A stretch of 54,898 nucleotides of DNA, from NCBI GenBank assembly GCA_945871445.1, contig CAMBWI010000008.1, positions 1 through 54,898 on the forward strand, read 5' to 3'. A program made the position numbers and the translations under genes. Under the pieces are notes generated by a model. It did not search any database. It was not told the DNA's origin and worked only from the letters and a program-made list of their open reading frames with translations. The DNA is from Singulisphaera sp. GP187. GTDB taxonomy: Bacteria > Planctomycetota > Phycisphaerae > Phycisphaerales > SM1A02. Numbering within the stretch: position 1 is the stretch's first letter; each line of letters starts with the position of its first letter. Positions 34,567-43,399 of this stretch are shown piece after piece.

Positions 34567-35106
34567 ATGTGGATGATTTACTCCAGTGCGACAGTCTTTG
34601 CACTCCTTGCGGGGATTAGTGGCATATCAATCATCTTTGGATTACCAGGCATCTGGTTCATGATTGTGCTGGCGGTTGCCAACGAACTTGTCAATGCTTG
34701 GTGGTTGGGATCGCAAGGCGGGTGGTTTGCATGGTCGGCAATCGGAGTTGCAGTGATCATCGCACTCGGTGCTGAAGCTGTGGAATTTCTTGCTGGCGCA
34801 GCGGGCGCAAAGGCTGGTGGCGCATCGAAGTGGGGAATGATCGGCGCGTTGATCGGTGGAGTGATTGGCGCACTCGTTGGAACAGTTTTCATCCTCATTC
34901 CAATTATTGGCACACTTGCTGGTGCAATGCTCGGCGCAGCACTTGGCGCAATCTGCGGAGAAATCATCGGAGGCGGAAGATCACTCAAAGGCTCGATTGC
35001 ACCCGCAGCAGGCGCGGCGAGTGGAAGACTTGTCGGGACACTGGCCAAAATTCCCTTTGCTATCGCAGCGTGGTTGGTCTTGATCGTTGGCGCCTTTTGG
35101 CGGTAA
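34567..35106 (+). CDS. DUF456 membrane protein
   Basis: About 179 residues from the ATG at 34567; the longer frame from 34441 adds a non-conserved stretch. It has the DUF456 layout: an N-terminal helix with GLPGIWFMIVLAVANEL, a central block AVEFLAGAAGAKAGGASKWG that matches the family consensus, then glycine-zipper helices (GALIGGVIGALVGTVF) and a final helix. It is an inner-membrane protein of unknown function. It is convergent with hisS, 15 bases apart. Confidence 0.82.
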   Translation: MWMIYSSATVFALLAGISGISIIFGLPGIWFMIVLAVANELVNAWWLGSQGGWFAWSAIGVAVIIALGAEAVEFLAGAAGAKAGGASKWGMIGALIGGVIGALVGTVFILIPIIGTLAGAMLGAALGAICGEIIGGGRSLKGSIAPAAGAASGRLVGTLAKIPFAIAAWLVLIVGAFWR

Positions 35107-35121
35107 AACCAGCCAAGATTT

Positions 35122-36459
35122 CTACACCGCGGGAACGCGCGTGATCTTCTGGACGATCTCCGCAACTGGAATAAGCGACTGCGAATTTGCATCGAGGTCT
35201 TTGAGCGCAACCATCCCCTGCTCCAGTTCTGCGCCGATGATCACCGCGAATCTCGAACGACACTTCCCCGCTTCGCTGAGAATCTTGCCAACATTTCGCG
35301 TTGCCTTGTATGTATGCCGCACGTGCAATCCAACGCGGCGCATACGCGCTGCAAGCTGCGCAAGCAATTCATCCGCAGCTTCGGGTCCAGCAGAAATCAG
35401 AAAAACATCCGGGCGAGGCAAGAGAGATTCGCCTTCGTCGGCAGGAAGTTTCCCTCTCTCCTTCAACACCAGTCCAAGCACAACATCACCCATTCCAAAT
35501 CCAACTGCGGGCATTGATGGACCTCCAAAGAGCTCAATCAACTTGTCGTATCGACCACCACCAGCGATCGCACGTTCTGCTCCGCTTGCTTCGTGAATTT
35601 CGAAGACCGATCCCGTGTAATACGCCAATCCACGCACGATTCCAAGATCGATATCGCACCATTGTCCGAGTTGCGCAGCGCACAGTTTGTGCGCGAGTTC
35701 CGCCAGAGGCTCCGCATCTGCCACATCACATCCGAGCGCTTTCGCAATGGTGGAAGAGTCGCTGTTGATCGAGATTTTCGTTCGGGCAAGTTCTCCAAAT
35801 CGTTCGAGTGCAGTTGTACTCAATCCAATTGCAAGCGCACGCGCATCGAAATCCTTTGCTTCCATCTTGTCCCGTCGATCAAGCAACGTGAACGCTTCCG
35901 CCAATCGGTCGGCGTGAACGCCCAGCGCGCGTAGGCCAGCCGCGACCGCGCCACGATGACTCAACTTGACTCGTACATCTGCTGGCGTCAATCCCAAACG
36001 CTCGAGTGCGACAACCGCAGTCGAAAGCACATCAACTTCTGCTTGCGCCCCTTCGATGCCGATCAAATCAACATTCCACTGAATAAATTCGCGAAGTCGC
36101 CCTCGCTGTGGGCGCTCCGCGCGAAAATGGTTTGGGATAGCAAACCATTTCACTGGTGTTGGCATCCCACCCGCACGCGCGGCGACCATTCGCGCGAGAG
36201 TTGGAGTGAACTCAGGGCGAAGCGCGTAATCGTCATCGCCGCCAGCTCTGCGAAAACTGAAGAGTTCGTTGACGATGCCTTCACCACTTTTCACCGTATA
36301 GAGCGAGAGATGTTCAAATGTTGGTCCATCGATTTCGTCAAATCCATGCACAACAGATGCGTGTCGCCACGCCCCTTCAATGTGACGACGAATGGCCATA
36401 TCGCGCGGATAAAAATCTCGCGTTCCCTTTGGAGCTTGATGATTTGCCTGCGACGCCAT
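35122..36459 (-). CDS. hisS: Histidine--tRNA ligase
   Basis: Charges tRNA-His. 445 residues, class II synthetase. KGTRDFYPRD starts the protein, motif 2 is seen in WFAIPNHFRAERPQRGR, and the histidine-specific segments are GLAYYTGSVFEIHE and GGGRYDKLIELFGG. The last is followed by GFGMGD (motif 3 region). The C-terminal anticodon-binding domain is present (PDVFLISAGPEAADELL and RSRFAVIIGAELEQG). The start at 36459 gives the standard N-terminus. Confidence 0.97.
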   Translation of the reverse strand: MASQANHQAPKGTRDFYPRDMAIRRHIEGAWRHASVVHGFDEIDGPTFEHLSLYTVKSGEGIVNELFSFRRAGGDDDYALRPEFTPTLARMVAARAGGMPTPVKWFAIPNHFRAERPQRGRLREFIQWNVDLIGIEGAQAEVDVLSTAVVALERLGLTPADVRVKLSHRGAVAAGLRALGVHADRLAEAFTLLDRRDKMEAKDFDARALAIGLSTTALERFGELARTKISINSDSSTIAKALGCDVADAEPLAELAHKLCAAQLGQWCDIDLGIVRGLAYYTGSVFEIHEASGAERAIAGGGRYDKLIELFGGPSMPAVGFGMGDVVLGLVLKERGKLPADEGESLLPRPDVFLISAGPEAADELLAQLAARMRRVGLHVRHTYKATRNVGKILSEAGKCRSRFAVIIGAELEQGMVALKDLDANSQSLIPVAEIVQKITRVPAV

Positions 36460-36587
36460 AGTGCGTGAGTGTAGAGAGCCACTGTGATTGCGTGCGACGA
36501 GATGTCCCTCGATCTACGCGGCGATCTTTACTCTCTTGTCGCTGGTCGGTCTATCGACTCAACGAAACCAACACTCCGTCGGCACTC

Positions 36588-36627
36588 AGCGCCAGTGATC
36601 ACCACTGAGCGCCAGTGATCACCACTC
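36588..36627. repeat. 20-bp tandem duplication over the mutase stop codon
   Basis: agcgccagtgatcaccactg occurs at 36588 and again at 36608 (the final base differs in the second copy). It lies on and just after the stop of the mutase gene and duplicates the TGG TGA context. Each copy includes the small palindrome GTGATCAC. Confidence 0.85.
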
Positions 36628-38292
36628 CGGTCCGCCCGAGTATCGACCAAAAACGTCCGCCATCGCATTGACCATTTCGCCAAGCGTGCATCGTCCGTGT
36701 GCGGCAGCAACCAGTGCGGGCATCGTGTTTTCGTCTGACCGAGCCGCGCGGCGGATTTCGTCTAGACAACGACGCGCGACATCTACATCTCGATCTTTTC
36801 GAAACGCACTCAATCGATCGCACTGTACTGTTTCGACTGTGTGCGGAATCTGCAGAATTTCCATCGTGCGTTCTTCGTTCCCTTCGGGATATGCGTTGAC
36901 ACCAACAATTATTCGATCTCCCGCTTCCATTTCCTGCCCAACGCGATAACTCGCTTCTGCGATTGCGCGTCGGAAGTATCCCTTATGAATGCCCGCAACA
37001 ACGCCGCCCATTTCGTCGATCTCGCGGATCATGCCATCTGCATCCGCCTGCATTTGATCGGTGAGCGCTTCGACATACCACGATCCACCCAGCGGATCGA
37101 CTGTGCGGTGCACGCCAGTTTCGTGAGCGAGAATTTGTTGTGTACGCAACGCAACGCGAACTGCAGTCTCGGTTGGAAGTCCAAGCGTTTCATCCATACT
37201 GTCCGTGTGCAAACTCTGACAACCTCCCAACACCCCCGCCATCGCTTGATATGCAACGCGCACAATGTTGTTCAAAGGTTGCTGTTCAGTCAGTGAACAA
37301 CCAGCGGTTTGCACATGCGTTCGCATCAACCACGATCGTTCTTGCTTCGCACCAAATCGCTCACGCATCGCGTGCGCCCAAATGCGACGAGCAGCGCGCA
37401 ATTTGCAAATCTCTTCAAAGAACTCGTTATGACTATTGAAGAAGAACGACAATCGCGGCGCGAATGCGTCCACAGGCATACCGCGCTTCAATCCCCATTC
37501 GACATATTCCATTCCATCTCGCAATGTGAAAGCAAGTTCTTGCGTTGCAGTCGAACCGGCTTCGCGAATGTGATATCCACTGATTGAAACAGAGTTCCAC
37601 TTTGGCGTGTGCTTGCCGGCAAATTCCATCGTATCCACGACCAATTTGACACTCGCTTCTGGCGGATAGATGAATTCGTTTTGCGCGTGAAATTCTTTCA
37701 AGATGTCATTCTGTAATGTTCCGCCGATGCGATCCCACGAAATTCCGCGCTCTTGCGCCATTGCCAGATACATCGCCCAGATCACCGCAGCAGGACCATT
37801 GATCGTCTGACTGACCGTGACATCGCCGATTGGAATGTCTTTATAGAGCCTCTCCATATCGTCGATCGTCGAAATCGCGACTCCACATCGACCAACTTCG
37901 CCAACGGCGAGAGGATCATCCGAATCTCGACCCATCAATGTTGGCAAATCAAATGCAGTTGAAAGTCCTGTGTTCGCTTTCGTGCCCTTTGCATTTTCCA
38001 AGAGATATTTGAAGCGTGCATTTGTGTCTTCGGCGCTGCCGAAGCCCGCGAATTGGCGCATCGTCCACAATCTTCCGCGATACATCGTCTTGTGAATTCC
38101 TCTGGTGTATGGAAAGACTCCAGCCTCGCCGATGCGTGGCGAAGGTTGCGCTGGGTTGGAAGCGTTGACCGCAGAGACGGACTCTGGACCATACGACGCA
38201 TCGACTTGATATCCAGAAAGCGTGACAGATTCTGGATCGACGGATGTGGGCTTTGCGGTGGATGAATGTGATTTCTGAGGAGCCGTACTCAT
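36619..38292 (-). CDS. Acyl-CoA mutase large subunit (methylmalonyl-CoA mutase family)
   Basis: 557 residues covering only the TIM-barrel substrate domain. Key segments are [54 protein letters not shown] and [15 protein letters not shown]. The RLW and AGCSL sequences resemble the isobutyryl- or hydroxyisobutyryl-CoA mutase branch more than true methylmalonyl-CoA mutase (RPW, SGWSL). The B12-binding domain is missing and must come from a separate small subunit not in this window. It interconverts branched and linear acyl-CoAs by radical rearrangement. Confidence 0.88.
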   Translation of the reverse strand: MSTAPQKSHSSTAKPTSVDPESVTLSGYQVDASYGPESVSAVNASNPAQPSPRIGEAGVFPYTRGIHKTMYRGRLWTMRQFAGFGSAEDTNARFKYLLENAKGTKANTGLSTAFDLPTLMGRDSDDPLAVGEVGRCGVAISTIDDMERLYKDIPIGDVTVSQTINGPAAVIWAMYLAMAQERGISWDRIGGTLQNDILKEFHAQNEFIYPPEASVKLVVDTMEFAGKHTPKWNSVSISGYHIREAGSTATQELAFTLRDGMEYVEWGLKRGMPVDAFAPRLSFFFNSHNEFFEEICKLRAARRIWAHAMRERFGAKQERSWLMRTHVQTAGCSLTEQQPLNNIVRVAYQAMAGVLGGCQSLHTDSMDETLGLPTETAVRVALRTQQILAHETGVHRTVDPLGGSWYVEALTDQMQADADGMIREIDEMGGVVAGIHKGYFRRAIAEASYRVGQEMEAGDRIIVGVNAYPEGNEERTMEILQIPHTVETVQCDRLSAFRKDRDVDVARRCLDEIRRAARSDENTMPALVAAAHGRCTLGEMVNAMADVFGRYSGGPEW

Positions 38293-38381
38293 AGAAACTC
38301 ATCGTAGCGTCGATTGTTGTGCAACCTCACAACAATTGGGATCGATGCGGATCGACTCCTCATCAAATTTTCGCCATTTCA

Positions 38382-39251
38382 TCAGCCTTTTGCAGGATAT
38401 TCGAAGACTCCGCGCCCTGACTTATCGCCCAACCGCCCCGCTGTGACGAGTTGCCGCAGAATCGGACATGGGAAAAACTTGGCATCGCCAAGTTCTCGAT
38501 ACAGCACCATCATGATGTCGTGACAAACATCGAGTCCGATGAAATCCGCCAAACGCAGCGGTCCCATCGGAAAGTTGCAACCAAGCATCATGATCTGATC
38601 AATATCTTCTGGTTTCGCGACACCTTCCATCCACGCATAAAACGCTTCATTGATCAGTGGCATCAGCACACGATTTGAAACAAAGCCTGCGCGATCATTC
38701 GCAGGCACTGGCGTCTTGCCCATTTCACGAGCGAGGTCGAGTGTTCGCGCGACGGTCTCGTCACTCGTTGCAAGACCACGAATGACTTCGACCAATTTCA
38801 TCAATGGCACAGGATTAAAAAAGTGCATGCCGATCACATGACTTGCGCGCGTGCCAGTCGCTGTCGCGATATCCGTGATCGAAATGGAACTTGTGTTGGA
38901 TGCAAGCACAACATTTGGAGCAAAGACTTCTGCAAATGTGCGAAAAAGTTTCTTCTTAACTTCGGGATTTTCGCTTGCGGCTTCGACAACCCAGTCGGCA
39001 TTCTTACACTCGGCGATGGTGGTGACATAGCAAAGCTTCTGCCCAGCAGCAGCCGCAGCGTCTGCCGTCAATTTCTGTTTTTCTACTGCGCGTGCGAGAG
39101 TCTTGGTGTGATACGCCCGAGCCTTGTCCAGTTGCTCTTGATTGATGTCGACCAGAACTGCGCCAATGCCAGACTGCGCCGCTGTCAGCGCAATTCCAGA
39201 TCCCATTGTTCCTGCACCCACGACCACGATTGTCTTGACTTGATTGGACAT
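38382..39251 (-). CDS. 3-hydroxyacyl-CoA (3-hydroxybutyryl-CoA) dehydrogenase
   Basis: 289 residues from the ATG at 39251, which begins MSNQVKTIVVVGAGTMGSG with the NAD-binding motif. The family signatures follow: ASNTSSISITDIA, GMHFFNPVPLMKLVEVI and NDRAGFVSNRVLMPLINEA. It oxidises 3-hydroxyacyl-CoA with NAD in fatty acid or butanoate metabolism. Its start lies inside the end of nadC by 23 bases in the longer frame, but the chosen ATG is 22 bases after the nadC stop. It is near the mutase, so a short-chain acyl-CoA pathway is plausible. Confidence 0.93.
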   Translation of the reverse strand: MSNQVKTIVVVGAGTMGSGIALTAAQSGIGAVLVDINQEQLDKARAYHTKTLARAVEKQKLTADAAAAAGQKLCYVTTIAECKNADWVVEAASENPEVKKKLFRTFAEVFAPNVVLASNTSSISITDIATATGTRASHVIGMHFFNPVPLMKLVEVIRGLATSDETVARTLDLAREMGKTPVPANDRAGFVSNRVLMPLINEAFYAWMEGVAKPEDIDQIMMLGCNFPMGPLRLADFIGLDVCHDIMMVLYRELGDAKFFPCPILRQLVTAGRLGDKSGRGVFEYPAKG

Positions 39252-39273
39252 AGATCGGGATAGTAATCGACTG

Positions 39274-40191
39274 TCAATCAACCATATCAAGTCCCACATC
39301 CAACCATCCTGCGCTGTGCGTCAATGCGCCAACTGAGATGCGGTCGACTCCTGTTCGGGCGATCGACCCGATTGTTTCCAAACGAACTCCTCCAGATGCC
39401 TCGAGCAGTAACGACGGTCGCAAGCGATTGCGAAGTTCAACCGCATTCTCCAAAGAATCAAGCGCAAAATTATCAAGAAGCGCAATCGTCAGAGTTTCAT
39501 TGGGCAGCGCAAGCAATGCTTCGAATTGCTCCATCGTGTCAGCTTCAGCACACACGAATTGAAGGGGCGTGTTTCTCGCTCGCAGATCCTCGACCGCACT
39601 GCGAATACACAGCGCATACTCGCTGGGCGAAAGGCCAGCAATATGGTTGTCCTTCACGAGGAGTGCATCGGCCAGTCCCCATCGGTGCAAATGCCCACCT
39701 CCACAGCGCACTGCATACTTCTGCAACCAACGCAATCCGGGAATGGTCTTGCGAGTATCGCACACCTTCGCCTTCGTACCTGCAACTGCTTCGACATACT
39801 TTGCAGTCAGCGTCGAAGTTGCCATTGCAATTCCAAGCAGATTGAGCAAGACTCGCTCGATTGGCAAGATGCTTGTCAGCGGACCTTCGAGACGCAAGAG
39901 CGATGCACCCGCAGCAACGATCTCACCATCAATCGATCCTGCAACCGAATGCACACGAAGCCGCCCGTCGCGAAGAGCGAACTCTTCAACAACTCCCAAC
40001 CCAGCGCAAACAGTCTTTGTGCGAGCGACGATGTGCGCGGCGCGAATTGCCGTTGCATCACAAAGACTTTGCGATGTCACATCGTTTGCTGCACCATCTT
40101 CCACCATCGCCAGATCCACTGTGGCGGCAAGATTGGGACGAGACAATTCTCGCCAGAGCAATGGAAGTTCGCAGTCGTTGAAATCAAACAC
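39274..40191 (-). CDS. nadC: Nicotinate-nucleotide diphosphorylase (carboxylating)
   Basis: Converts quinolinate and PRPP to nicotinate mononucleotide in NAD synthesis. 305 residues. Key segments are RVLLNLLGIAMATST, DTRKTIPGLRWLQKYAVRCG (substrate-binding Arg/Lys), GGGHLHRWGLADALLVKDNH and LEASGGV near the end. The start is GTG at 40191; no ATG gives a full N-terminus. The GTG is in the 3' arm of an 11-bp hairpin (40188-40215), which could mask it. The dehydrogenase gene follows 22 bases downstream. Confidence 0.94.
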   Translation of the reverse strand: MFDFNDCELPLLWRELSRPNLAATVDLAMVEDGAANDVTSQSLCDATAIRAAHIVARTKTVCAGLGVVEEFALRDGRLRVHSVAGSIDGEIVAAGASLLRLEGPLTSILPIERVLLNLLGIAMATSTLTAKYVEAVAGTKAKVCDTRKTIPGLRWLQKYAVRCGGGHLHRWGLADALLVKDNHIAGLSPSEYALCIRSAVEDLRARNTPLQFVCAEADTMEQFEALLALPNETLTIALLDNFALDSLENAVELRNRLRPSLLLEASGGVRLETIGSIARTGVDRISVGALTHSAGWLDVGLDMVD

Positions 40192-40215
40192 CCCCGCAGT
40201 CTAATGCGAGGGTGT
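40188..40215 (-). promoter_or_regulatory. 11-bp hairpin covering the nadC start codon
   Basis: On the minus strand ACACCCTCGCA pairs with TGCGGGGGTGT across a 6-base loop, with one G-U pair. The GTG start codon is inside the 3' arm. It could limit nadC translation or be a chance stem. Confidence 0.45.
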
Positions 40216-40231
40216 GAATGAACGATTGCTT

Positions 40232-40258
40232 GGGAAAAAGAGTTTCAGCCTTTGAAAC
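40232..40258 (-). terminator. Weak intrinsic terminator after citrate synthase
   Basis: On the minus strand GTTTCA and TGAAAC form a 6-bp stem with a 5-base loop, followed by TCTTTTT. It lies 167 bases past the citrate synthase stop and before nadC. The short stem makes it tentative. Confidence 0.4.
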
Positions 40259-40424
40259 GAAGCGATAAAAAGTAAGTTGAAAAAACGAAAGTGAATGAAT
40301 TGAAAGAGGAGATAGAAATTGCCACAGGTTTGACTTCTCTTGGCCTGCGAGAAAATCTGCATCGCTCCTCAGATACGATTCTGTCAGATTCATCTTGTGA
40401 AAAAAAATTGTCTTCGATGCAGAA

Positions 40425-41600
40425 TCACCAAGCATGGATCGCTGGACCGTTGTATGTCGCCAAAGGTCTGATAATGCGATTGTTTTGGTGTTGCTCCATT
40501 ATATGAGCACACCAACCAGTGATTCTCGACGCCACAAAGATTGGCGTGTACTGAGGAACTGGGATACCCAAGACAAAATAAGTCATGCCGCATGGAAAAT
40601 CGACATTGGGATGGATCGCTTTGTCTCGGAGCATGATCGCTTGAACTTGATCACCCAAATCGAACCATTTCTGGGCGTTTGGACCAATGCTCTTCGCAAG
40701 CTTCAATCCCCATGAACGCAGAATCGGCGCTCGATGATCACCGTTCTTGTAAACCCGATGACCGAAACCCATCAACTTTCGCTTTTCAACGAAAGCTCGC
40801 TTCATCCAATCTTCGACCGTCATCTTTCCTCCAGCGCAGTCGCGGTCAATGTCCTTCAGCATCTCCATCGCCATTTCGTTTGCTCCTCCGTGCAACGGCC
40901 CCTTCAGTGCGCCAATTCCTCCGCACACAGCGCTGTGCATGTCGGACTCTGTGCTGGCGATCACTCGTGAAGCGAAAGTGCTTGCATTGAAATCATGTTC
41001 TGCATACAGCACCAAGCTGACATCCATAATGCGTGCAGCAATTGCGTCTGGTTTTTTACCTGTGATGCACCAAAGGAGATTCGCTGCGTGATCGAGCGAT
41101 GCATCTGGATTGACAGGATCCTTCCCTTCAAGTGCCCGTTGGCAAACACCAATGATTGTGGGAATTTGTGCAAGCAAACGCTTTGATTTACGAAGTTCCG
41201 CATCAGGCGCAAGACTTTCGCAGTCTGGGTCAAGATGAGATAAGAGAGAAACGCCAGTGCGCAAGATGCTCATCGGATGAGCCGTTGGACTTTCCTTGCA
41301 CACTCGAATAATTGCATCGCGAACGCTGACGGGAATTGCGCGCAATCCACCTTGTTCTTTTTTGAACGCTGCGATTTCAGTGGAAGATGGTTTATGCCCA
41401 ACAAGAAGAAGAAAAGCAACTTCATCGAAGGTCGCGTGTTCTGCAAGATCTGCAATCTCGTAACCACGATAAACCAACTGAGTTTGATTCACTTCGCAAA
41501 TCGCTGTATCGCCGACTGTCTGACCAGCGAGACCGCGCGTATCTGGAACTTTGGTGGACGCAGAAGCGACAGAGCCTGGGGTTGGAGCAGTAGTGTTCAT
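40425..41600 (-). CDS. gltA: Citrate synthase
   Basis: Condenses oxaloacetate with acetyl-CoA. 391 residues. Catalytic segments: LHGGANEMAMEML (His), GFGHRVYKNGDHRAPIL (His) and NVDFPCGMTYFVLGIP (Asp). The N-terminus (GLAGQTVGDTAICEVN) is typical of the type common in Gram-positives and Planctomycetes. A methylcitrate synthase role cannot be excluded, since a PrpB-like lyase lies 2.8 kb away, but the motif order fits citrate synthase. Start at 41600. Confidence 0.93.
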   Translation of the reverse strand: MNTTAPTPGSVASASTKVPDTRGLAGQTVGDTAICEVNQTQLVYRGYEIADLAEHATFDEVAFLLLVGHKPSSTEIAAFKKEQGGLRAIPVSVRDAIIRVCKESPTAHPMSILRTGVSLLSHLDPDCESLAPDAELRKSKRLLAQIPTIIGVCQRALEGKDPVNPDASLDHAANLLWCITGKKPDAIAARIMDVSLVLYAEHDFNASTFASRVIASTESDMHSAVCGGIGALKGPLHGGANEMAMEMLKDIDRDCAGGKMTVEDWMKRAFVEKRKLMGFGHRVYKNGDHRAPILRSWGLKLAKSIGPNAQKWFDLGDQVQAIMLRDKAIHPNVDFPCGMTYFVLGIPVPQYTPIFVASRITGWCAHIMEQHQNNRIIRPLATYNGPAIHAW

Positions 41601-41649
41601 TGAAAGTTGATACTAGCGCACTCGCCCCATTGTGATCACAATACACAAC

Positions 41650-42321
41650 ATGAGTACCCCCGCACATTTCCGATGCGTTCTTTCTTCTCTCTGCGCACTC
41701 GTTTGCTTCGCCCAAGGTTGTGGAAGTGAGTCATCCGCAAGAATAGACCCTTCGCTTCCATCAATGAATAGTCGCGAAGTCGGTACTGCAATGAGTGGGA
41801 ATTATTCCAACGAGGCTCAGGCGAAAGCTGATGCGAAGTTCGATTCCATCGTGATGCATATGCGCCCAATTTGGGTGGATCGAATCGATGGGCTTTGGAT
41901 GTATGTCGAACAATCGCTTGCCACGAAATTGGACAATCCATACCGCCAACGTGTCTATCAAATTGTCGATGGGAATTACCCAAATTCTGTGGAAGTGCAA
42001 ATCTATGAACTTCCTGGAGACCTGCAGCAATATGCAGGTGAGTGGAAGAAAGATCGGCCACTTCGACAACTGATGCCCGACCTACTTGTTCCTCGAGCTG
42101 GTTGTAATGTGACAATGCGTCTTGATGATTCAAAGGCTTGGATTGGATCGACAGAACCAAATCAGTGCGTCGCAACAACCGACGGCGCCGCATACTCGAT
42201 GAGTTCTGTCAAGATGACGCAAAAAGAAATTCAATCGTGGGATCGAACGTACGACTCAAAGGGAAAGCAAGTCTCGGGATCGACCACAGGACCATACATC
42301 TTCGTCAAGACTTCACGGTGA
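41650..42321 (+). CDS. CpcT/CpeT-like lipoprotein
   Basis: 223 residues from the ATG at 41650. Lipoprotein signal (LVCFAQGC). The body fits CpcT/CpeT (DUF1001): GNYSNEAQAKADAKFDSIV, MRPIWVDRIDGLWMYVEQS, NPYRQRVYQIV, a Cys in RAGCNVTMRL and GTTGPY-type ending (TTGPYIFVKTSR). In cyanobacteria this fold attaches bilins to phycobiliproteins. Here there are no phycobiliproteins, and the lipoprotein signal points to a different envelope role. It is divergent from citrate synthase. Confidence 0.8.
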   Translation: MSTPAHFRCVLSSLCALVCFAQGCGSESSARIDPSLPSMNSREVGTAMSGNYSNEAQAKADAKFDSIVMHMRPIWVDRIDGLWMYVEQSLATKLDNPYRQRVYQIVDGNYPNSVEVQIYELPGDLQQYAGEWKKDRPLRQLMPDLLVPRAGCNVTMRLDDSKAWIGSTEPNQCVATTDGAAYSMSSVKMTQKEIQSWDRTYDSKGKQVSGSTTGPYIFVKTSR

Positions 42322-42333
42322 ATCGCTTGTGAA

Positions 42334-43368
42334 TCAAGCGGTGCGGCGCAACAGCGTGATGCGTCCGCTTGGAACCCATTCGGCGACAAGAATGTCCCCA
42401 TTTGCAAGCCAAATTGCATCGTGAGGATGCACGAATTTCCCCGGAATGAATTGTTCTCGCGGTGCACCGCGCAATGCTGATGGATTTCCGTCTCCAAGCG
42501 AAGCCACAGGCTTGAACTTGTCGTCATAGATCATCACCACACTTTCCAAATCTGGAACAAGCATCAGTCCATCGCGAAATTTCATATCGCACGGCATTCG
42601 AACACCATCGGTGTGAAATGCGATGTGCTTGCCGTCAAGATCGAGAACTTGAATGCGGCGATTTCCGCGGTCCGCGACGACGAGCGTTGGAGTGCCAGCG
42701 CGAGAATCGATCCAAAGTCCGTGCGGGCATGAAGTTTCCCCTGAAGCACTTCCTGGACGAGCGATCACTTTCTTCCACGATCCATCGCATCCAAACAAAT
42801 GAATGAACGATCCACCATATCCATCGCCAACAAAAATATTTCCATCAGGAGCGAACGCGACATTTGTTGGGCACCACGATTCTGGCTTTTCGTACACGCC
42901 GCTTTCCATCGGGCATGTTGCGGTCCATATCACTTTCCCTTCAAGATCTGTTTTCTCAACGCAACGTCGTCGTGTATCGCAGTGATACAAAAACTCCTTG
43001 CCATCCTCGACTCGCAGATCAAGTCCGTGTGCGCCACCAGCAAATTGTCCTCCCCAAGATTTCAGGAAGACGCCGTTTGCGTCATAGACGCAGACGCCGT
43101 CGGCAGGAGTACTGCCTGCACCGACAGTCTGTGCGATATAGATTCGCCCTGCTTTGTCTTGAGCCACACCATGCGTGTCGCCGAACATCATTCCGACTGG
43201 TGGCTTGATCCAATCATTGATGCACTCAAATCGATTTGACCCACTGCCGCAGATGATTTTGGGCTGGCCCGCACTCTTCGCATCTTGCGCAAAGATTCGC
43301 GATGTGGCTGTTGGGAGAATTGCCGCGGCAGCAGAAGCGCACAAGAACGATCTTCGATCAATATTCAT
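42334..43368 (-). CDS. Tat-exported NHL-repeat beta-propeller protein
   Basis: 344 residues. A twin-arginine signal (DRRSFLCASAAAAIL) indicates export of a folded protein. The body has repeated NHL-type blades: GDTHGVAQDKAGRIYIAQT, HGLDLRVEDGKEFLYHCD, NVAFAPDGNIFVGDGYGG, HGLWIDSRAG and HDAIWLANGDILVAEW. It is a common six-bladed propeller in Planctomycetes, possibly a lyase-like or binding protein. No catalytic residues can be named. Its stop is 12 bases from the convergent CpcT-like gene. Confidence 0.82.
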   Translation of the reverse strand: MNIDRRSFLCASAAAAILPTATSRIFAQDAKSAGQPKIICGSGSNRFECINDWIKPPVGMMFGDTHGVAQDKAGRIYIAQTVGAGSTPADGVCVYDANGVFLKSWGGQFAGGAHGLDLRVEDGKEFLYHCDTRRRCVEKTDLEGKVIWTATCPMESGVYEKPESWCPTNVAFAPDGNIFVGDGYGGSFIHLFGCDGSWKKVIARPGSASGETSCPHGLWIDSRAGTPTLVVADRGNRRIQVLDLDGKHIAFHTDGVRMPCDMKFRDGLMLVPDLESVVMIYDDKFKPVASLGDGNPSALRGAPREQFIPGKFVHPHDAIWLANGDILVAEWVPSGRITLLRRTA

Positions 43369-43399
43369 ACTGTGAATCGTATCTCAATCGACCCCGAAA

